A stretch of 64,000 nucleotides of DNA from the NCBI GenBank assembly GCA_963702935.1, contig OY969772.1, positions 2,604,001 through 2,668,000 on the forward strand, in the 5' to 3' direction. The position numbers and the translations under genes are program-made. Below, one piece after another: positions 50,149 to 58,222 of this stretch (within the stretch, counting starts at the first letter, position 1; each line of letters starts with the position of its first letter). This stretch comes from DAOTWA01 sp963702935. GTDB lineage: Bacteria; Chloroflexota; Anaerolineae; Anaerolineales; Anaerolineaceae. The notes beneath the pieces were generated by a model, which worked only from the letters and a program-made list of their open reading frames with translations, made no database searches and was not told the origin of the DNA.

Positions 50149-51588
50149 ATGGAAAAATTAATCCCCACGCAAGACGCGCCATTGTTCGAGCAACTGGTGG
50201 AAGAGATCATCCACCAGGTGAGTCAGGGCACCTTCCGCCCTGGGGAGCGGGTGCCGTCGGTGCGCAAGATCAGCCAGCAGAAGAACTTGAGCGTGACCAC
50301 GGTGCTGCACGCTTACCAGATCCTCGAAGACCGCGGCGTGATCGAGGCGCGACCGCAATCCGGGTATTTCGTCCGCGCCCAACATTCCACGGTCATTCCC
50401 GAGCCGGAGATCTCCGACCCGGTGAGCGACCCCACGCAGGTCAACATCGCCGAGCTGGCCTTGCGCGTGATGCGCGACAGCCTGGACACTAGCCTGGTGC
50501 AGTTTGGCGCCGCCATCCCCGACCCGCAGCTCCTGCCCACGGCGCGCTTGAACCGCATCCTGGCTTCCATTGCGCGCCGCGTCGATCTCCCCCAAAATAT
50601 CTGCGCCGAGCCGCGCGGCCTGGAAGAATTGCGCGTGCAGGTGGCGCAGCGTGCCTTTTACGCGGGCTATTCGCTCAACCCGGAAGACGTCGTGATCACC
50701 TCCGGCGCGACCGAGGCGATGAGCCTGGCGTTGCGCGCGGTGTGCCGCCCCGGCGACCTGGTGGCCGTCGAATCGCCCACCTATTTCGGCATCTTGCAGA
50801 TCCTGGAATCGCTTGGGCTGCGCGCCCTGGAGATCCCCACCCATTCGCGCACGGGGGTCAGCCTGGAGGCCCTGCGCTTCGCCCTGGAGAACCATCCCGT
50901 GCGAGCCTGCCTGTTCGTGCCCAATTTCAACAACCCGCTGGGAAGCCTGATGCCCTCCGAGAGTAAGAAAGAGCTGGTGGAGCTGCTGGCCGAGCGGGAG
51001 ATCCCCCTGATCGAGGACGATATCTATGGGGAGCTGTATTTCAGCGGCCAGCGCCCGGAGGTGGCCAAGGCCTACGATCGCAAGGGATTGGTGCTGTTGT
51101 GCTCCTCGTTCTCCAAGGATATCTCGCCCAGCTACCGGGTGGGGTGGATTGCCCCCGGACGCTACAAGATTCAGGTGGAACGCTTGAAGCTGGCCACCAG
51201 CATGTGCACTTCGATCTTGCCGCAGTTGGCCATCGCCAATTACCTGGGCAGCGGCGGGCACGACCGTCATTTGCGGCGCATCCGCCGCGCTTACGCTCAA
51301 AAGGTGGCGCAGATGGCGCAGGCGGTGGCAGCCTATTTTCCGGAGGGTACCCGCGTGACCAACCCCCTGGGGGGCCACGTGATCTGGGTGCAGCTCCCCG
51401 AGGGCGCCGACGCCCTGTCGCTGTACAATATGGCCCTCAAGGCCGGCATCACCCTGGCGCCGGGACACATCTTCTCGCCTACGGCCAAATATCGCAATTT
51501 CATCCGCCTGAACGCTTCCTATTGGGATGCGCGCGCCGAGCAAGCCATGCTGCGCCTGGGAGAGCTGGCCGCGCGCCTTTCGCGTTAA
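50149..51588 (+). CDS. MocR-type regulator/PLP-dependent aminotransferase
   Basis: 479 residues from ATG at 50149. An N-terminal GntR winged helix (LVEEIIHQVSQGTFRPGERVPSVRKIS) is joined to a fold-type I aminotransferase domain with EDDIYGELYFSG and the PLP lysine in SSFSKDISPSYRVGWI. MocR-type regulators use the PLP domain as effector sensor and often control an adjacent divergent gene; the neighbour here is the DUF2917 gene. The linker of about 35 residues matches the class. Confidence 0.92.
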   Translation: MEKLIPTQDAPLFEQLVEEIIHQVSQGTFRPGERVPSVRKISQQKNLSVTTVLHAYQILEDRGVIEARPQSGYFVRAQHSTVIPEPEISDPVSDPTQVNIAELALRVMRDSLDTSLVQFGAAIPDPQLLPTARLNRILASIARRVDLPQNICAEPRGLEELRVQVAQRAFYAGYSLNPEDVVITSGATEAMSLALRAVCRPGDLVAVESPTYFGILQILESLGLRALEIPTHSRTGVSLEALRFALENHPVRACLFVPNFNNPLGSLMPSESKKELVELLAEREIPLIEDDIYGELYFSGQRPEVAKAYDRKGLVLLCSSFSKDISPSYRVGWIAPGRYKIQVERLKLATSMCTSILPQLAIANYLGSGGHDRHLRRIRRAYAQKVAQMAQAVAAYFPEGTRVTNPLGGHVIWVQLPEGADALSLYNMALKAGITLAPGHIFSPTAKYRNFIRLNASYWDARAEQAMLRLGELAARLSR

Positions 51589-51592
51589 AGTA

Positions 51593-51620
51593 TTGACAGT
51601 TCGTTCCCAGGGCGTATAAT
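51593..51620 (+). promoter_or_regulatory. Promoter of the serS T-box transcript
   Basis: TTGACA at 51593-51598, 16-bp spacer, TATAAT at 51615-51620; both boxes are perfect. Transcription would start near 51627. Confidence 0.9.
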
Positions 51621-51626
51621 CCAGGT

Positions 51627-51907
51627 TAACTCAAGGCCAACCCGGAGCAGAGTACCTTGCATTCCTTTTCAGAGAGCCGCCGGCCGGTGTGAGGCGGCAG
51701 GGTTGCAATGGGAAAATCCACCCCGGTGCTTCCGGCCAGTCCGGAAGCGGCCATCCTCGCAGGGGCGCTCGTGAGAGCGCCGTAAGAGGATCGGGAACGC
51801 CCGTTAGCGCGTCTTAGAGGCTGCCCGGCCGGGTCGTTTCCCGGCAGCAGCAAAAGCAGGTGGCACCACGAGAGCCCCTTCGTCCTGCAATGGCGAAGGG
51901 GCTTCTA
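51627..51907 (+). ncRNA. T-box leader riboregulator (tRNA-Ser responsive)
   Basis: About 280 nt. Near the 5' end AGCAGAGTACC is a stem I conserved segment. The T-box sequence AGGTGGCACCACG is at 51858-51870, overlapping a terminator AGCCCCTTCG (51873-51882) / CGAAGGGGCT (51894-51903) plus TCTATTA. The bulge UGGC is complementary to GCCA, the 3' end of tRNA-Ser with discriminator G, matching the downstream serS. Uncharged tRNA-Ser would favour the antiterminator. Confidence 0.92.
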
Positions 51908-51929
51908 TTATCCAGATGGAGGTGCGATC

Positions 51930-53204
51930 GTGTTGGACATCAATCTGATCCGTGAAAATCCCGAGTTGGTGCGCCAGTCGCTGCTGGCGCGGCAGATGAC
52001 CACTGAAACGGTGGAGAGCGTTCTGGAGCTGGACGTAGAACGGCGCGGCCTGTTGAACGAGGTGGAGCGGCTGAAAGCCGAGCGCAACGCCGTCTCCAAG
52101 GAGATCGGGCGCATGAAGGATGCCGCCAGCCGGCAGGAGAAGATCGACGCCATGCGCAGCGTGGGTGATAAGATCGCCGAGATGGACGAGCGCGTGCGGC
52201 AGGTGGACGCGGATCTCCAGGCAGCCCTGGCCGTGCTCCCCAATATTCCCGACCCCAAGGTGCCGGTCGGCAAGGACGATCACGATAACGTGGTCGTGCG
52301 GGTTGTGGGCGAGCAACGCAAGTTCGACTTTACCCCTCAGCCGCATTGGGACCTGGGACCGGCGTTGGGCATCCTCAATTTCGAGCAGGGCGTCAAATTG
52401 ACCGGCTCGCGCTTCTACGTGTTGAGCGGCGCCGGCGCGCGCTTGCAGCGCGCCCTGATCGCCTGGATGCTCGACCTGCACATCCGCCAGGGCTACACCG
52501 AAAAATACACGCCCTTCATGGTGCGCAGCGATGTCCTCTTCGCCTCGGGCCAGCTTCCCAAATTCCAGGATAACCTCTATCACGACGTGGAAGAAGATTT
52601 CTGGATGGTGCCGACTGCCGAGGTGCCCCTCACCGGGCTGCACATGGGCGACGTGCTCGACGAGGCCGCCTTGCCGTTGCGCTACACGGCTTATACGCCC
52701 TGCTTCCGGCGCGAGAAGATGAGCGCCGGGCGTGACGTGCGCGGCATCAAGCGCGGCCATCAGTTCGACAAAGTCGAGATGTATAAGTATTGCCTGCCCG
52801 AAAATTCGGCGGCGGAGCACGACCAAATGGTGGCCGACGCGGCCCAAACTTGCGCGGAGCTGGGCCTGACCTATCGCGTGCTGCTGCAATGCACCGGCGA
52901 CCTGAGCTTCGCCTCGCACATCACCTACGATCTCGAAGTGTGGGCGCCCGGCTGCGGCGAGTGGCTGGAGGTCTCCTCCATCTCCAACGTAGGAGAGTTC
53001 CAGGCGCGGCGCGCCAACATCAAATACCGTCCGGCGGACGGGGGCAAGCCGCGCTTCCTGCACACGCTGAACGGCTCGGGGCTGGGCCTGCCGCGCACGC
53101 TCATCGCCGTGCTGGAGAACTACCAACAAGCCGATGGCTCGGTGGTGGTGCCTGAAGTCCTGCGCCCCTGGATGGGCGGCGTGGACGTCATCCGCCCGGC
53201 CTGA
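51930..53204 (+). CDS. serS: Seryl-tRNA synthetase
   Basis: 424 residues from a GTG at 51930 behind GGAGGTG. The N-terminal coiled-coil arm for tRNA-Ser (residues about 30-100) precedes the class II core: VPTAEVPLTG, the motif 2 region FRREKMSAGRDVRGIKRGHQF, and motif 3 at LNGSGLGLPRTLIAVLENYQ. Charges tRNA-Ser with serine. Regulated by the T-box leader directly upstream. Confidence 0.97.
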   Translation: MLDINLIRENPELVRQSLLARQMTTETVESVLELDVERRGLLNEVERLKAERNAVSKEIGRMKDAASRQEKIDAMRSVGDKIAEMDERVRQVDADLQAALAVLPNIPDPKVPVGKDDHDNVVVRVVGEQRKFDFTPQPHWDLGPALGILNFEQGVKLTGSRFYVLSGAGARLQRALIAWMLDLHIRQGYTEKYTPFMVRSDVLFASGQLPKFQDNLYHDVEEDFWMVPTAEVPLTGLHMGDVLDEAALPLRYTAYTPCFRREKMSAGRDVRGIKRGHQFDKVEMYKYCLPENSAAEHDQMVADAAQTCAELGLTYRVLLQCTGDLSFASHITYDLEVWAPGCGEWLEVSSISNVGEFQARRANIKYRPADGGKPRFLHTLNGSGLGLPRTLIAVLENYQQADGSVVVPEVLRPWMGGVDVIRPA

Positions 53205-53213
53205 GCGGGTGCC

Positions 53214-53717
53214 ATGAGCAACTGGCTGCACCTGTCTCTCCAGGCCCTGGTTTTCATCCTCATGGGGGTGGGGTTGTTCGGGCTGGTGATCCCCATTTTC
53301 CCCGGCCTGGTGGTGATGTGGCTGGCTGCCCTGGGATACGGCCTCGCCACCGGTTTTGATCTGGCCGGCGGGCTGGTCTTCGCGGGGATGACCCTGCTGA
53401 TGCTCTTCGGCTCGGTGGTGGATAACCTCCTGATGAATGCCAAGGCCCGGCAGACGGGAGCGAGCTGGCTGGCGCTGGGAGCGGGCCTGGCGGCGGGAAT
53501 CGCCGGCAGCCTGCTGCTCCTGCCGCCCTTTGGCGGATTGCCGGCTTCCCTCCTGGCGGTGTTCGTCGTGGAGTTCGCCCGCCTGCGCGATTGGCGGCGC
53601 GCCTTCGGCTCCACGCGCAGCATGGCCGTGGGCTGTGGGCTGGCTTTTGGGATTCGCTTTGCGATCGGTGTCGTCATCCTCCTGGCCTGGCTGGCCTGGG
53701 CGTTGCTTCCCTTATAG
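53214..53717 (+). CDS. DUF456 family membrane protein
   Basis: 167 residues, four to five hydrophobic segments. GLFGLVIPIFPGLVVMWLAALGYGL and the GxxxG-rich middle match DUF456. Starts 9 bp after serS, so probably co-transcribed. Function unknown. Confidence 0.85.
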   Translation: MSNWLHLSLQALVFILMGVGLFGLVIPIFPGLVVMWLAALGYGLATGFDLAGGLVFAGMTLLMLFGSVVDNLLMNAKARQTGASWLALGAGLAAGIAGSLLLLPPFGGLPASLLAVFVVEFARLRDWRRAFGSTRSMAVGCGLAFGIRFAIGVVILLAWLAWALLPL

Positions 53718-53775
53718 GGGATTTTTTCCCTCTCTTTCCTCCTAAACTTACCTGAGACCGGGGTCGACCTTTCAT

Positions 53776-53802
53776 CTGACCGTCATATACGTCAGGTATA
53801 CT
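53776..53802 (+). promoter_or_regulatory. Possible promoter with a CTGAC...GTCAG palindrome
   Basis: TATACT at 53797-53802 could be the -10 box for the four-gene cassette that follows. CTGAC (53776-53780) and GTCAG (53791-53795) form an inverted repeat in the expected -35 region. No good -35 consensus is present. Confidence 0.35.
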
Positions 53803-53923
53803 TTTCGTAGTTAATACCCTGAAATTTACCTGAATTAGAGAGATAGCTTTTGCCGATACTCTTCGGGGCAATCGATCTCCCCCGCGAACGTACGGGCAGG
53901 TTCTACAAGGAGAAAAAAGAATT

Positions 53924-54358
53924 ATGAAGCAAATCCCAGCTCTTATTGCAGCGTTTGTGATCACCGCCATCATTGGCGCAGGTATGTTCATCGTGGGGGG
54001 GAGCGCTCTGGCCAACAAGAATACCGTCACGACCTACAATTCGCCGAGCGGCGCTGTGGCTGCCAGTAACGTGAGCAACGTGAGCGCCAGCGATCCCGCC
54101 GCTTCCAGCCAGACACAGGCTCAGGTGGCTCAGTTGCAAGACCTGATCAACCAATATAAGGCGCGCGATCAGCAATACCAGGCTCAGATCACCCAGGCGG
54201 AACAACAGCTCAGCCAGTATAACGATCAGTTGACCCAGGCCAACCAGGAGATCCAGCAATTCCAATCCCTGTTAGCGGAATTGCAGAGCCGCGGGGTGAT
54301 CCAAATCACTTCGAATGGCCAGATCTTGATCCCGCGCGGTTTCGGGGATTCCCGGTAA
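53924..54358 (+). CDS. Secreted or anchored coiled-coil protein, first gene of the ApbE cassette
   Basis: 144 residues. Signal/anchor ALIAAFVITAIIGAGMFIVGG, a Ser/Ala-rich linker, then a Gln-rich coiled coil of about 70 residues (QVAQLQDLINQYKARDQQYQ onward) and a short C-terminal strand region (SRGVIQITSNGQILIPRGFG). ATG at 53924 after AAGGAG. No family recognised. It precedes the small anchored protein, apbE and the ferric-reductase-like gene in the same direction. Confidence 0.75.
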   Translation: MKQIPALIAAFVITAIIGAGMFIVGGSALANKNTVTTYNSPSGAVAASNVSNVSASDPAASSQTQAQVAQLQDLINQYKARDQQYQAQITQAEQQLSQYNDQLTQANQEIQQFQSLLAELQSRGVIQITSNGQILIPRGFGDSR

Positions 54359-54403
54359 GCCAAAGTTGAGCCATCTACACTTATAAAAAGAGGTCTGACG
54401 AAA

Positions 54404-54691
54404 ATGAAAGGGTTTAAGCTTTTATTACGCATTTGGATCGCTATTGCCAGCGTGTTGGGCTTCCTGGGGGGCTGGAGTTTGCTGGCGCACGCTAACAAGC
54501 CGGCTCCGCTGATTTCATCGTCCAATACCGCGGCATCCAGCTCTCAACTGGCGCCCTTGCCCACCCTGGCGCCGCTGCCTTCTTTCAATTCATCTGGCGC
54601 TAGCAACAACGGCCTTCAGTCCTTCCAGGTGCAACCCCAGGTACAGGCGCCGGTACAGAGCTTCTCACGGATGAGGACATCGGGTTCGTAA
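54404..54691 (+). CDS. Small anchored Ser/Pro-rich protein next to ApbE
   Basis: 95 residues. One N-terminal hydrophobic helix (LLLRIWIAIASVLGFLGGWSLL) followed by a low-complexity Ser/Pro/Gln/Asn-rich tail containing FNSSGASNNG. Its stop is directly followed by the apbE ATG. ApbE modifies a Ser/Thr in a D-x-x-S-G-A-T-like motif; SSGAS is only a partial match. Role unknown. Confidence 0.7.
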   Translation: MKGFKLLLRIWIAIASVLGFLGGWSLLAHANKPAPLISSSNTAASSSQLAPLPTLAPLPSFNSSGASNNGLQSFQVQPQVQAPVQSFSRMRTSGS

Positions 54692-55633
54692 ATGGAAATC
54701 TTCGAGTTCAGGGCCATGAATACCCGGATCGTGCTGGCCGCCGCAGGCTCTCCTGAAGAGGTCGCAGCGGGCTTCGCGCAAACGCAGGCGTACGTTCAGG
54801 CTTGCGAGCAGCGCTTCACCCGTTTTTCTGAGGACAGCGAGCTGGCCGCGCTGAACCGCTCGGCCGGCGCGGCCTTTCGAGCTTCGGACGAATTGTTCGA
54901 CGTGGTGCAGCAGGCGCGCTCTTACCTGGAGCAGACGGGGGGGCTTTTCGATCCCGCGATCTTGCCGGCCCTGGAATATGCGGGTTACGACCGCAGCATG
55001 GAGCTAATCAAGATGGACGACGGCGCGCCGCTCAAGATGCGCTTGAGCTGGGAAGTGCTGGACTTTCGTGCAGTTGCGCTGAACGCGGACACCCACGAGA
55101 TATGGATGCCGCCCGGTATGCGCATCGACCTGGGCGGCATCGCCAAGGGTTGGATCGGCGAGCAGGCCGCCCTGCGACTGGCCTCGTTTTCGACGGCCTG
55201 CGCGGTGAACGCGGGCGGCGACATGTTCCTGGTGGGATCCCCCGACGGGACGCAGCGCGGCTGGCAGGTGGAGCTGGAAGACCCGCGCGATCCCGAGCGG
55301 ATTTTGGCCATCTTTCAGGTGGGCCCCGGCGCCGTAGCCACTTCTTCGGTAACCAAACGCCGCTGGAAGCAAGGCCAGCGCGAGCAGCATCACCTGATCG
55401 ACCCGCGCAAGGGCGAGCCGGCTGCCACGGAGTGGCTCAGCGTGACGGTGATCGCTCCCCACGCCACCACCGCCGAGGTGTTTGCCAAGGCCTTGCTGAT
55501 TGCCGGCCCGCGCGATGCGGCCGCTCTGGCGGCGCGCCGCAAGGACGTTGCATTTATTGCAGTAGATCATGATGGGCAGTTATGGGGATCCCGTAACAGC
55601 CAGGAGTATTTATATGTCGAGTTTTCGAGATGA
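54692..55633 (+). CDS. apbE: FAD:protein FMN transferase (ApbE family)
   Basis: 313 residues. Family motifs: FRAMNTRIVLA near the start, RFTRFSEDSELAALNRSAG, the IDLGGIAKGWIGEQA motif, CAVNAGGDMFLVG, and the metal-site ATSSVTKRRW...HHLIDPRKGEPA. ApbE links FMN covalently to Ser/Thr of target flavoproteins outside the cytoplasm. No signal peptide is visible in this copy. It overlaps the ferric-reductase-like gene by 20 bp. Confidence 0.93.
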   Translation: MEIFEFRAMNTRIVLAAAGSPEEVAAGFAQTQAYVQACEQRFTRFSEDSELAALNRSAGAAFRASDELFDVVQQARSYLEQTGGLFDPAILPALEYAGYDRSMELIKMDDGAPLKMRLSWEVLDFRAVALNADTHEIWMPPGMRIDLGGIAKGWIGEQAALRLASFSTACAVNAGGDMFLVGSPDGTQRGWQVELEDPRDPERILAIFQVGPGAVATSSVTKRRWKQGQREQHHLIDPRKGEPAATEWLSVTVIAPHATTAEVFAKALLIAGPRDAAALAARRKDVAFIAVDHDGQLWGSRNSQEYLYVEFSR

Positions 55634-56378
55634 TTGGAAAAATGCCCACCCCATCCTCAAAGGCGCTGCCTGGGGATTGGGCCTGGCCGGGACGATTCTG
55701 TTGGTTCTAGTGGCGCTCCTGATCGGTAGCACTTCGGTGGGAAGCACCCTGGGGGGCGGGCTTAGCTGGCTGTTCGCGCTCAATACCGTGCAGGCCATGT
55801 GGTACGTCACGCGCGCCGCCGGGCTGACCGCTTACCTGTTGCTGTGGCTTTCGACGGCCTGGGGGCTGGCGGTCTCCAGCAAGGTGCTGGATTTCTTCCT
55901 GCACCGCTCGTTTACCTACGATTTCCACCAGTTCATTTCGCTGCTGGCCATAGGCTTTACCTTCTTGCATCTGGGCGTCTTGCTCGCGGACCAATACCTG
56001 CCGTTTACGATCCTCCAGGTGCTGGTGCCGTTCATCTCGCCCTACCGGCCGCTGTGGGTGGGTTTCGGGGTTATTGGGCTCTACCTCATCCTGCTGGTCA
56101 CGGTTACCTTCTACCTGCGCAGCCGCATCGGGATGAAGGCTTTCCGGGCCATCCACGTGTTCAGCTTGCTGGGCTACCTGGGCGTGACCGTGCACGGTTT
56201 CTTCTCGGGGACGGATTCTTCCCTGCTGGCCACCCAGTTGATGTATGCCGGCACCTTCCTGGTGGTTGTCTTCCTGACCGGCTACTGGTTCCTGGCCCGT
56301 GCTCCCAAGAAAAAGCCGGCCCAGGTTCCGGCGGCCAGAAACCTCCCCGAAAGAAGGCAGTCGAGGAGAACGGTATAA
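55614..56378 (+). CDS. Ferric-reductase-like transmembrane (haem b) protein
   Basis: 254 residues from ATG at 55614 (MSSFRDDWKN), inside the end of apbE. Six hydrophobic segments. Histidines at the expected sites for two haem b groups occur in DFHQF, FLHLG, AIHVF and TVHGFF. The family (MsrQ, FRE-type, Ferric_reduct) moves electrons across the membrane. Next to ApbE it could feed a covalently flavinylated partner. Confidence 0.85.
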   Translation: MSSFRDDWKNAHPILKGAAWGLGLAGTILLVLVALLIGSTSVGSTLGGGLSWLFALNTVQAMWYVTRAAGLTAYLLLWLSTAWGLAVSSKVLDFFLHRSFTYDFHQFISLLAIGFTFLHLGVLLADQYLPFTILQVLVPFISPYRPLWVGFGVIGLYLILLVTVTFYLRSRIGMKAFRAIHVFSLLGYLGVTVHGFFSGTDSSLLATQLMYAGTFLVVVFLTGYWFLARAPKKKPAQVPAARNLPERRQSRRTV

Positions 56379-56420
56379 GGGCGAATCGAACCACAGAGCA
56401 ACTGTGTCTATTGTCAAGGG

Positions 56421-57374
56421 TTATGCCGGCACAAAAGCCGGATTGAAAGGCTGCTGATCCCGGATCATGGCGTTCAGGATGGTCAGGAATTTGCGCATAC
56501 ACGCCACCAAAGCCACCTTTTTGAGCTTGCCTTGCTGCAATAAGCGTTGATAAAAGGGTTTGATGAGCACATTGGAACGCGTGGCAGCCAGGGTGGCCAT
56601 GTACAGCACTTTTCTCACATCTGCTCGTCCGCCCTTGATCCTTCGTTTTCCACGTCGCCGGCCGCTGTCATCATTGAAAGGCGCCACTCCGACCAAAGCA
56701 GCGATCTTCTTGCGGTCTAGCTGTCCCAGTTCAGGGAGGCCGGAGAGCAGCTTGGCGCACAACACCGGGCCGACCCCCTTAGCGCTGCGCAAGAGGGCTT
56801 CCTTCTCTTGGAAGTGGGGAATTTGGTGGATTTGGTCCTCGATTTGCCGGTCCAGATCGGCCACTTCTTTTTCCAACCAGGTGAGATGTTCTTCGACTTT
56901 GGGGCGCAGCGACAAGCAGGTGCTGGCCAGGTGGTTCTTCTCGTCCACCAGCATGTCGAGTAATTGCCGGCGACGCACCATCCAGGCATTTAACTCCTGC
57001 TCTGCCTCTCCAGGTAGCTGGGAAGCGGGCGGTTTGACGGCTTCGCCGAAGCGGGCCAACAGGCGGGCATCCAACTTATCGGTCTTGGCTAATAAACCAA
57101 TCGAACGGGCAAAATCCCGCACCCGTGCCGGATGCACCAGGGCAAACGGCAACCCGGCCGCAAAGAGCTCCGTGATGAGAGCTGTCTCCAGCCCACCGGT
57201 GGATTCAACGATGATCAAAGCCGGCTGGAGGGCTTGCAAGCGTTGGAGCGTACGCCCGATGCCGGCTGCATCATTGCCTGCCTGCCAATATTCACCGTCT
57301 TGGCCCATCGCCACGTCGAGCTGGGTCTTGGACACATCCACACCCACGTACACAGCAGATCGATTCTCAAGCAT
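56421..57374 (-). CDS. IS110 family transposase (DEDD type)
   Basis: 317 residues from ATG at 57374 (MLENRSAVYVGVDVSKTQ) behind GAGGTG. DEDD acidic residues sit in YVGVDVSK, IIVESTGGLE and TDKLDARLLARF; the C-terminal Transposase_20 domain has AKGVGPVLCAKLLSGLPELG and the conserved GVAPFNDDSGRRRGKRRIKGG. The gene appears intact, so the element may be active. These recombinases work with an element-encoded bridge RNA. Confidence 0.95.
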   Translation of the reverse strand: MLENRSAVYVGVDVSKTQLDVAMGQDGEYWQAGNDAAGIGRTLQRLQALQPALIIVESTGGLETALITELFAAGLPFALVHPARVRDFARSIGLLAKTDKLDARLLARFGEAVKPPASQLPGEAEQELNAWMVRRRQLLDMLVDEKNHLASTCLSLRPKVEEHLTWLEKEVADLDRQIEDQIHQIPHFQEKEALLRSAKGVGPVLCAKLLSGLPELGQLDRKKIAALVGVAPFNDDSGRRRGKRRIKGGRADVRKVLYMATLAATRSNVLIKPFYQRLLQQGKLKKVALVACMRKFLTILNAMIRDQQPFNPAFVPA

Positions 57375-57560
57375 TTCACACCTCGCTAGCTGTATAATCA
57401 AAGGGACCCGTTCTAGCTTGGATACGGGCTCAAAGCCCACGCAACTGTTCGGGTTCATTTGGCTTAGGGCACGACGACCATGCTCTGTGACGGTCTACAC
57501 GGACCAAGACGCGTGAGCGGACTGCCATGCCCTTCACCATTTTACTGCCGCTCTTTGAAT
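57375..57560 (-). ncRNA. Candidate bridge RNA region of the IS110 element
   Basis: In IS110-group elements with long 5' non-coding ends this segment encodes the bridge RNA. Here it can form several stems on the minus strand: GGGCTTTGAGCCC near 57429-57441, an ACCCG/CGGGT-type stem near 57404-57430, and a GGTC...GACC stem near 57494-57505. The assignment rests on position and these stems only. Confidence 0.35.
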
Positions 57561-57658
57561 ATACTAGACACAGAGTCCACAGAGTTCTTTATAAAGGTTT
57601 TCTCTGTGCCCTCAGCGCCTCTGTGGTGAAAAATCCCAAAGGGGGGATATTTGGGGAT

Positions 57659-58144
57659 TCAATCCTGATGAGAGAGATAGGCTTCCAGCATGATCAGGTT
57701 GCGCTCGCCGGCCTGGTGGACGACTTTGAGCAAGTTGTCCATCGTGGAGACCTCCTCGAGCTGTTCGGTGACGAACCAGCGCAGAAAGTCCTGGGCAATG
57801 TGGTCGTTTTCCTTGATCGCCTGATCCATTAAGGCGTTGATGCGGCGGGTCACCTCCATCTCCCAATCCAGGGAGAGCTTGATCGCCTCTTCGACCGTCT
57901 CGAAGGCCGCCTTGGGGGCCGGGATGGCCGGGATCTCTACCTTGCCGCCCGCGTCCACCAGGAAGTGGATGAACTTCATGGCGTGCTCGCGCTCTTCCTC
58001 GCCTTGCTTGTAGAACATTTTCCCCAGCTTCTTCAACGCCCGGTCTTCGAAAAATGCGGCGATGTTGACGTATTGGTGCGAAGCCCCCAATTCATGGCCG
58101 ACCTGCTCGTTGATCGCGGCATTCAGCCCTTTACTGATTAGCAT
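57659..58144 (-). CDS. Ferritin-like iron storage protein
   Basis: 161 residues. ALNAAINEQVGHELGASHQYVN, GEEEREHAMKFIHFLVDAGG and the late WFVTEQLEEVSTM are the ferroxidase-centre helices of bacterial ferritin (FtnA type), with Glu/His ligands in place. It stores iron in the cytoplasm. ATG at 58144 follows GAGGAG. A minus-strand TATAAT at 58209-58214 may be its -10. Confidence 0.92.
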   Translation of the reverse strand: MLISKGLNAAINEQVGHELGASHQYVNIAAFFEDRALKKLGKMFYKQGEEEREHAMKFIHFLVDAGGKVEIPAIPAPKAAFETVEEAIKLSLDWEMEVTRRINALMDQAIKENDHIAQDFLRWFVTEQLEEVSTMDNLLKVVHQAGERNLIMLEAYLSHQD

Positions 58145-58208
58145 GGTTCGCTCCTCTCGATTTTATGCGGATAAATAAGAGTTAAAATGTTTTCTTCACT
58201 ACGATGTG

Positions 58209-58214
58209 ATTATA
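58209..58214 (-). promoter_or_regulatory. Possible -10 element of the ferritin gene
   Basis: TATAAT on the minus strand directly after the rlmB stop, about 65 bp before the ferritin ATG. The -35 would lie in the rlmB end and is not recognisable. Confidence 0.4.
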
Positions 58215-58222
58215 GCATGGTC

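Larger units (their letters stand above)
56403..57572 (-). mobile_element. IS110-family insertion sequence
   Basis: One IS110-type transposase gene with about 190 bp of structured non-coding DNA upstream and about 20 bp downstream. TGTGTCTA (56403-56410) and TAGACACA (57565-57572) form an 8-bp inverted pair at the ends. CACAGAG-rich repeat sequence occurs outside on both sides (56391-56398; 57569-57583, 57602-57626), as if the element split it. The exact ends are not certain because IS110 elements make no clear target duplications. Confidence 0.65.

Noticed and set aside
50158..51543. A 461-codon open frame antisense to the MocR-type gene
   Set aside because: The plus strand encodes a full MocR protein with all motifs; the antisense frame has none.
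51804..53231. A 475-codon open frame antisense to serS
   Set aside because: Shadow of serS; it also runs into the T-box leader.
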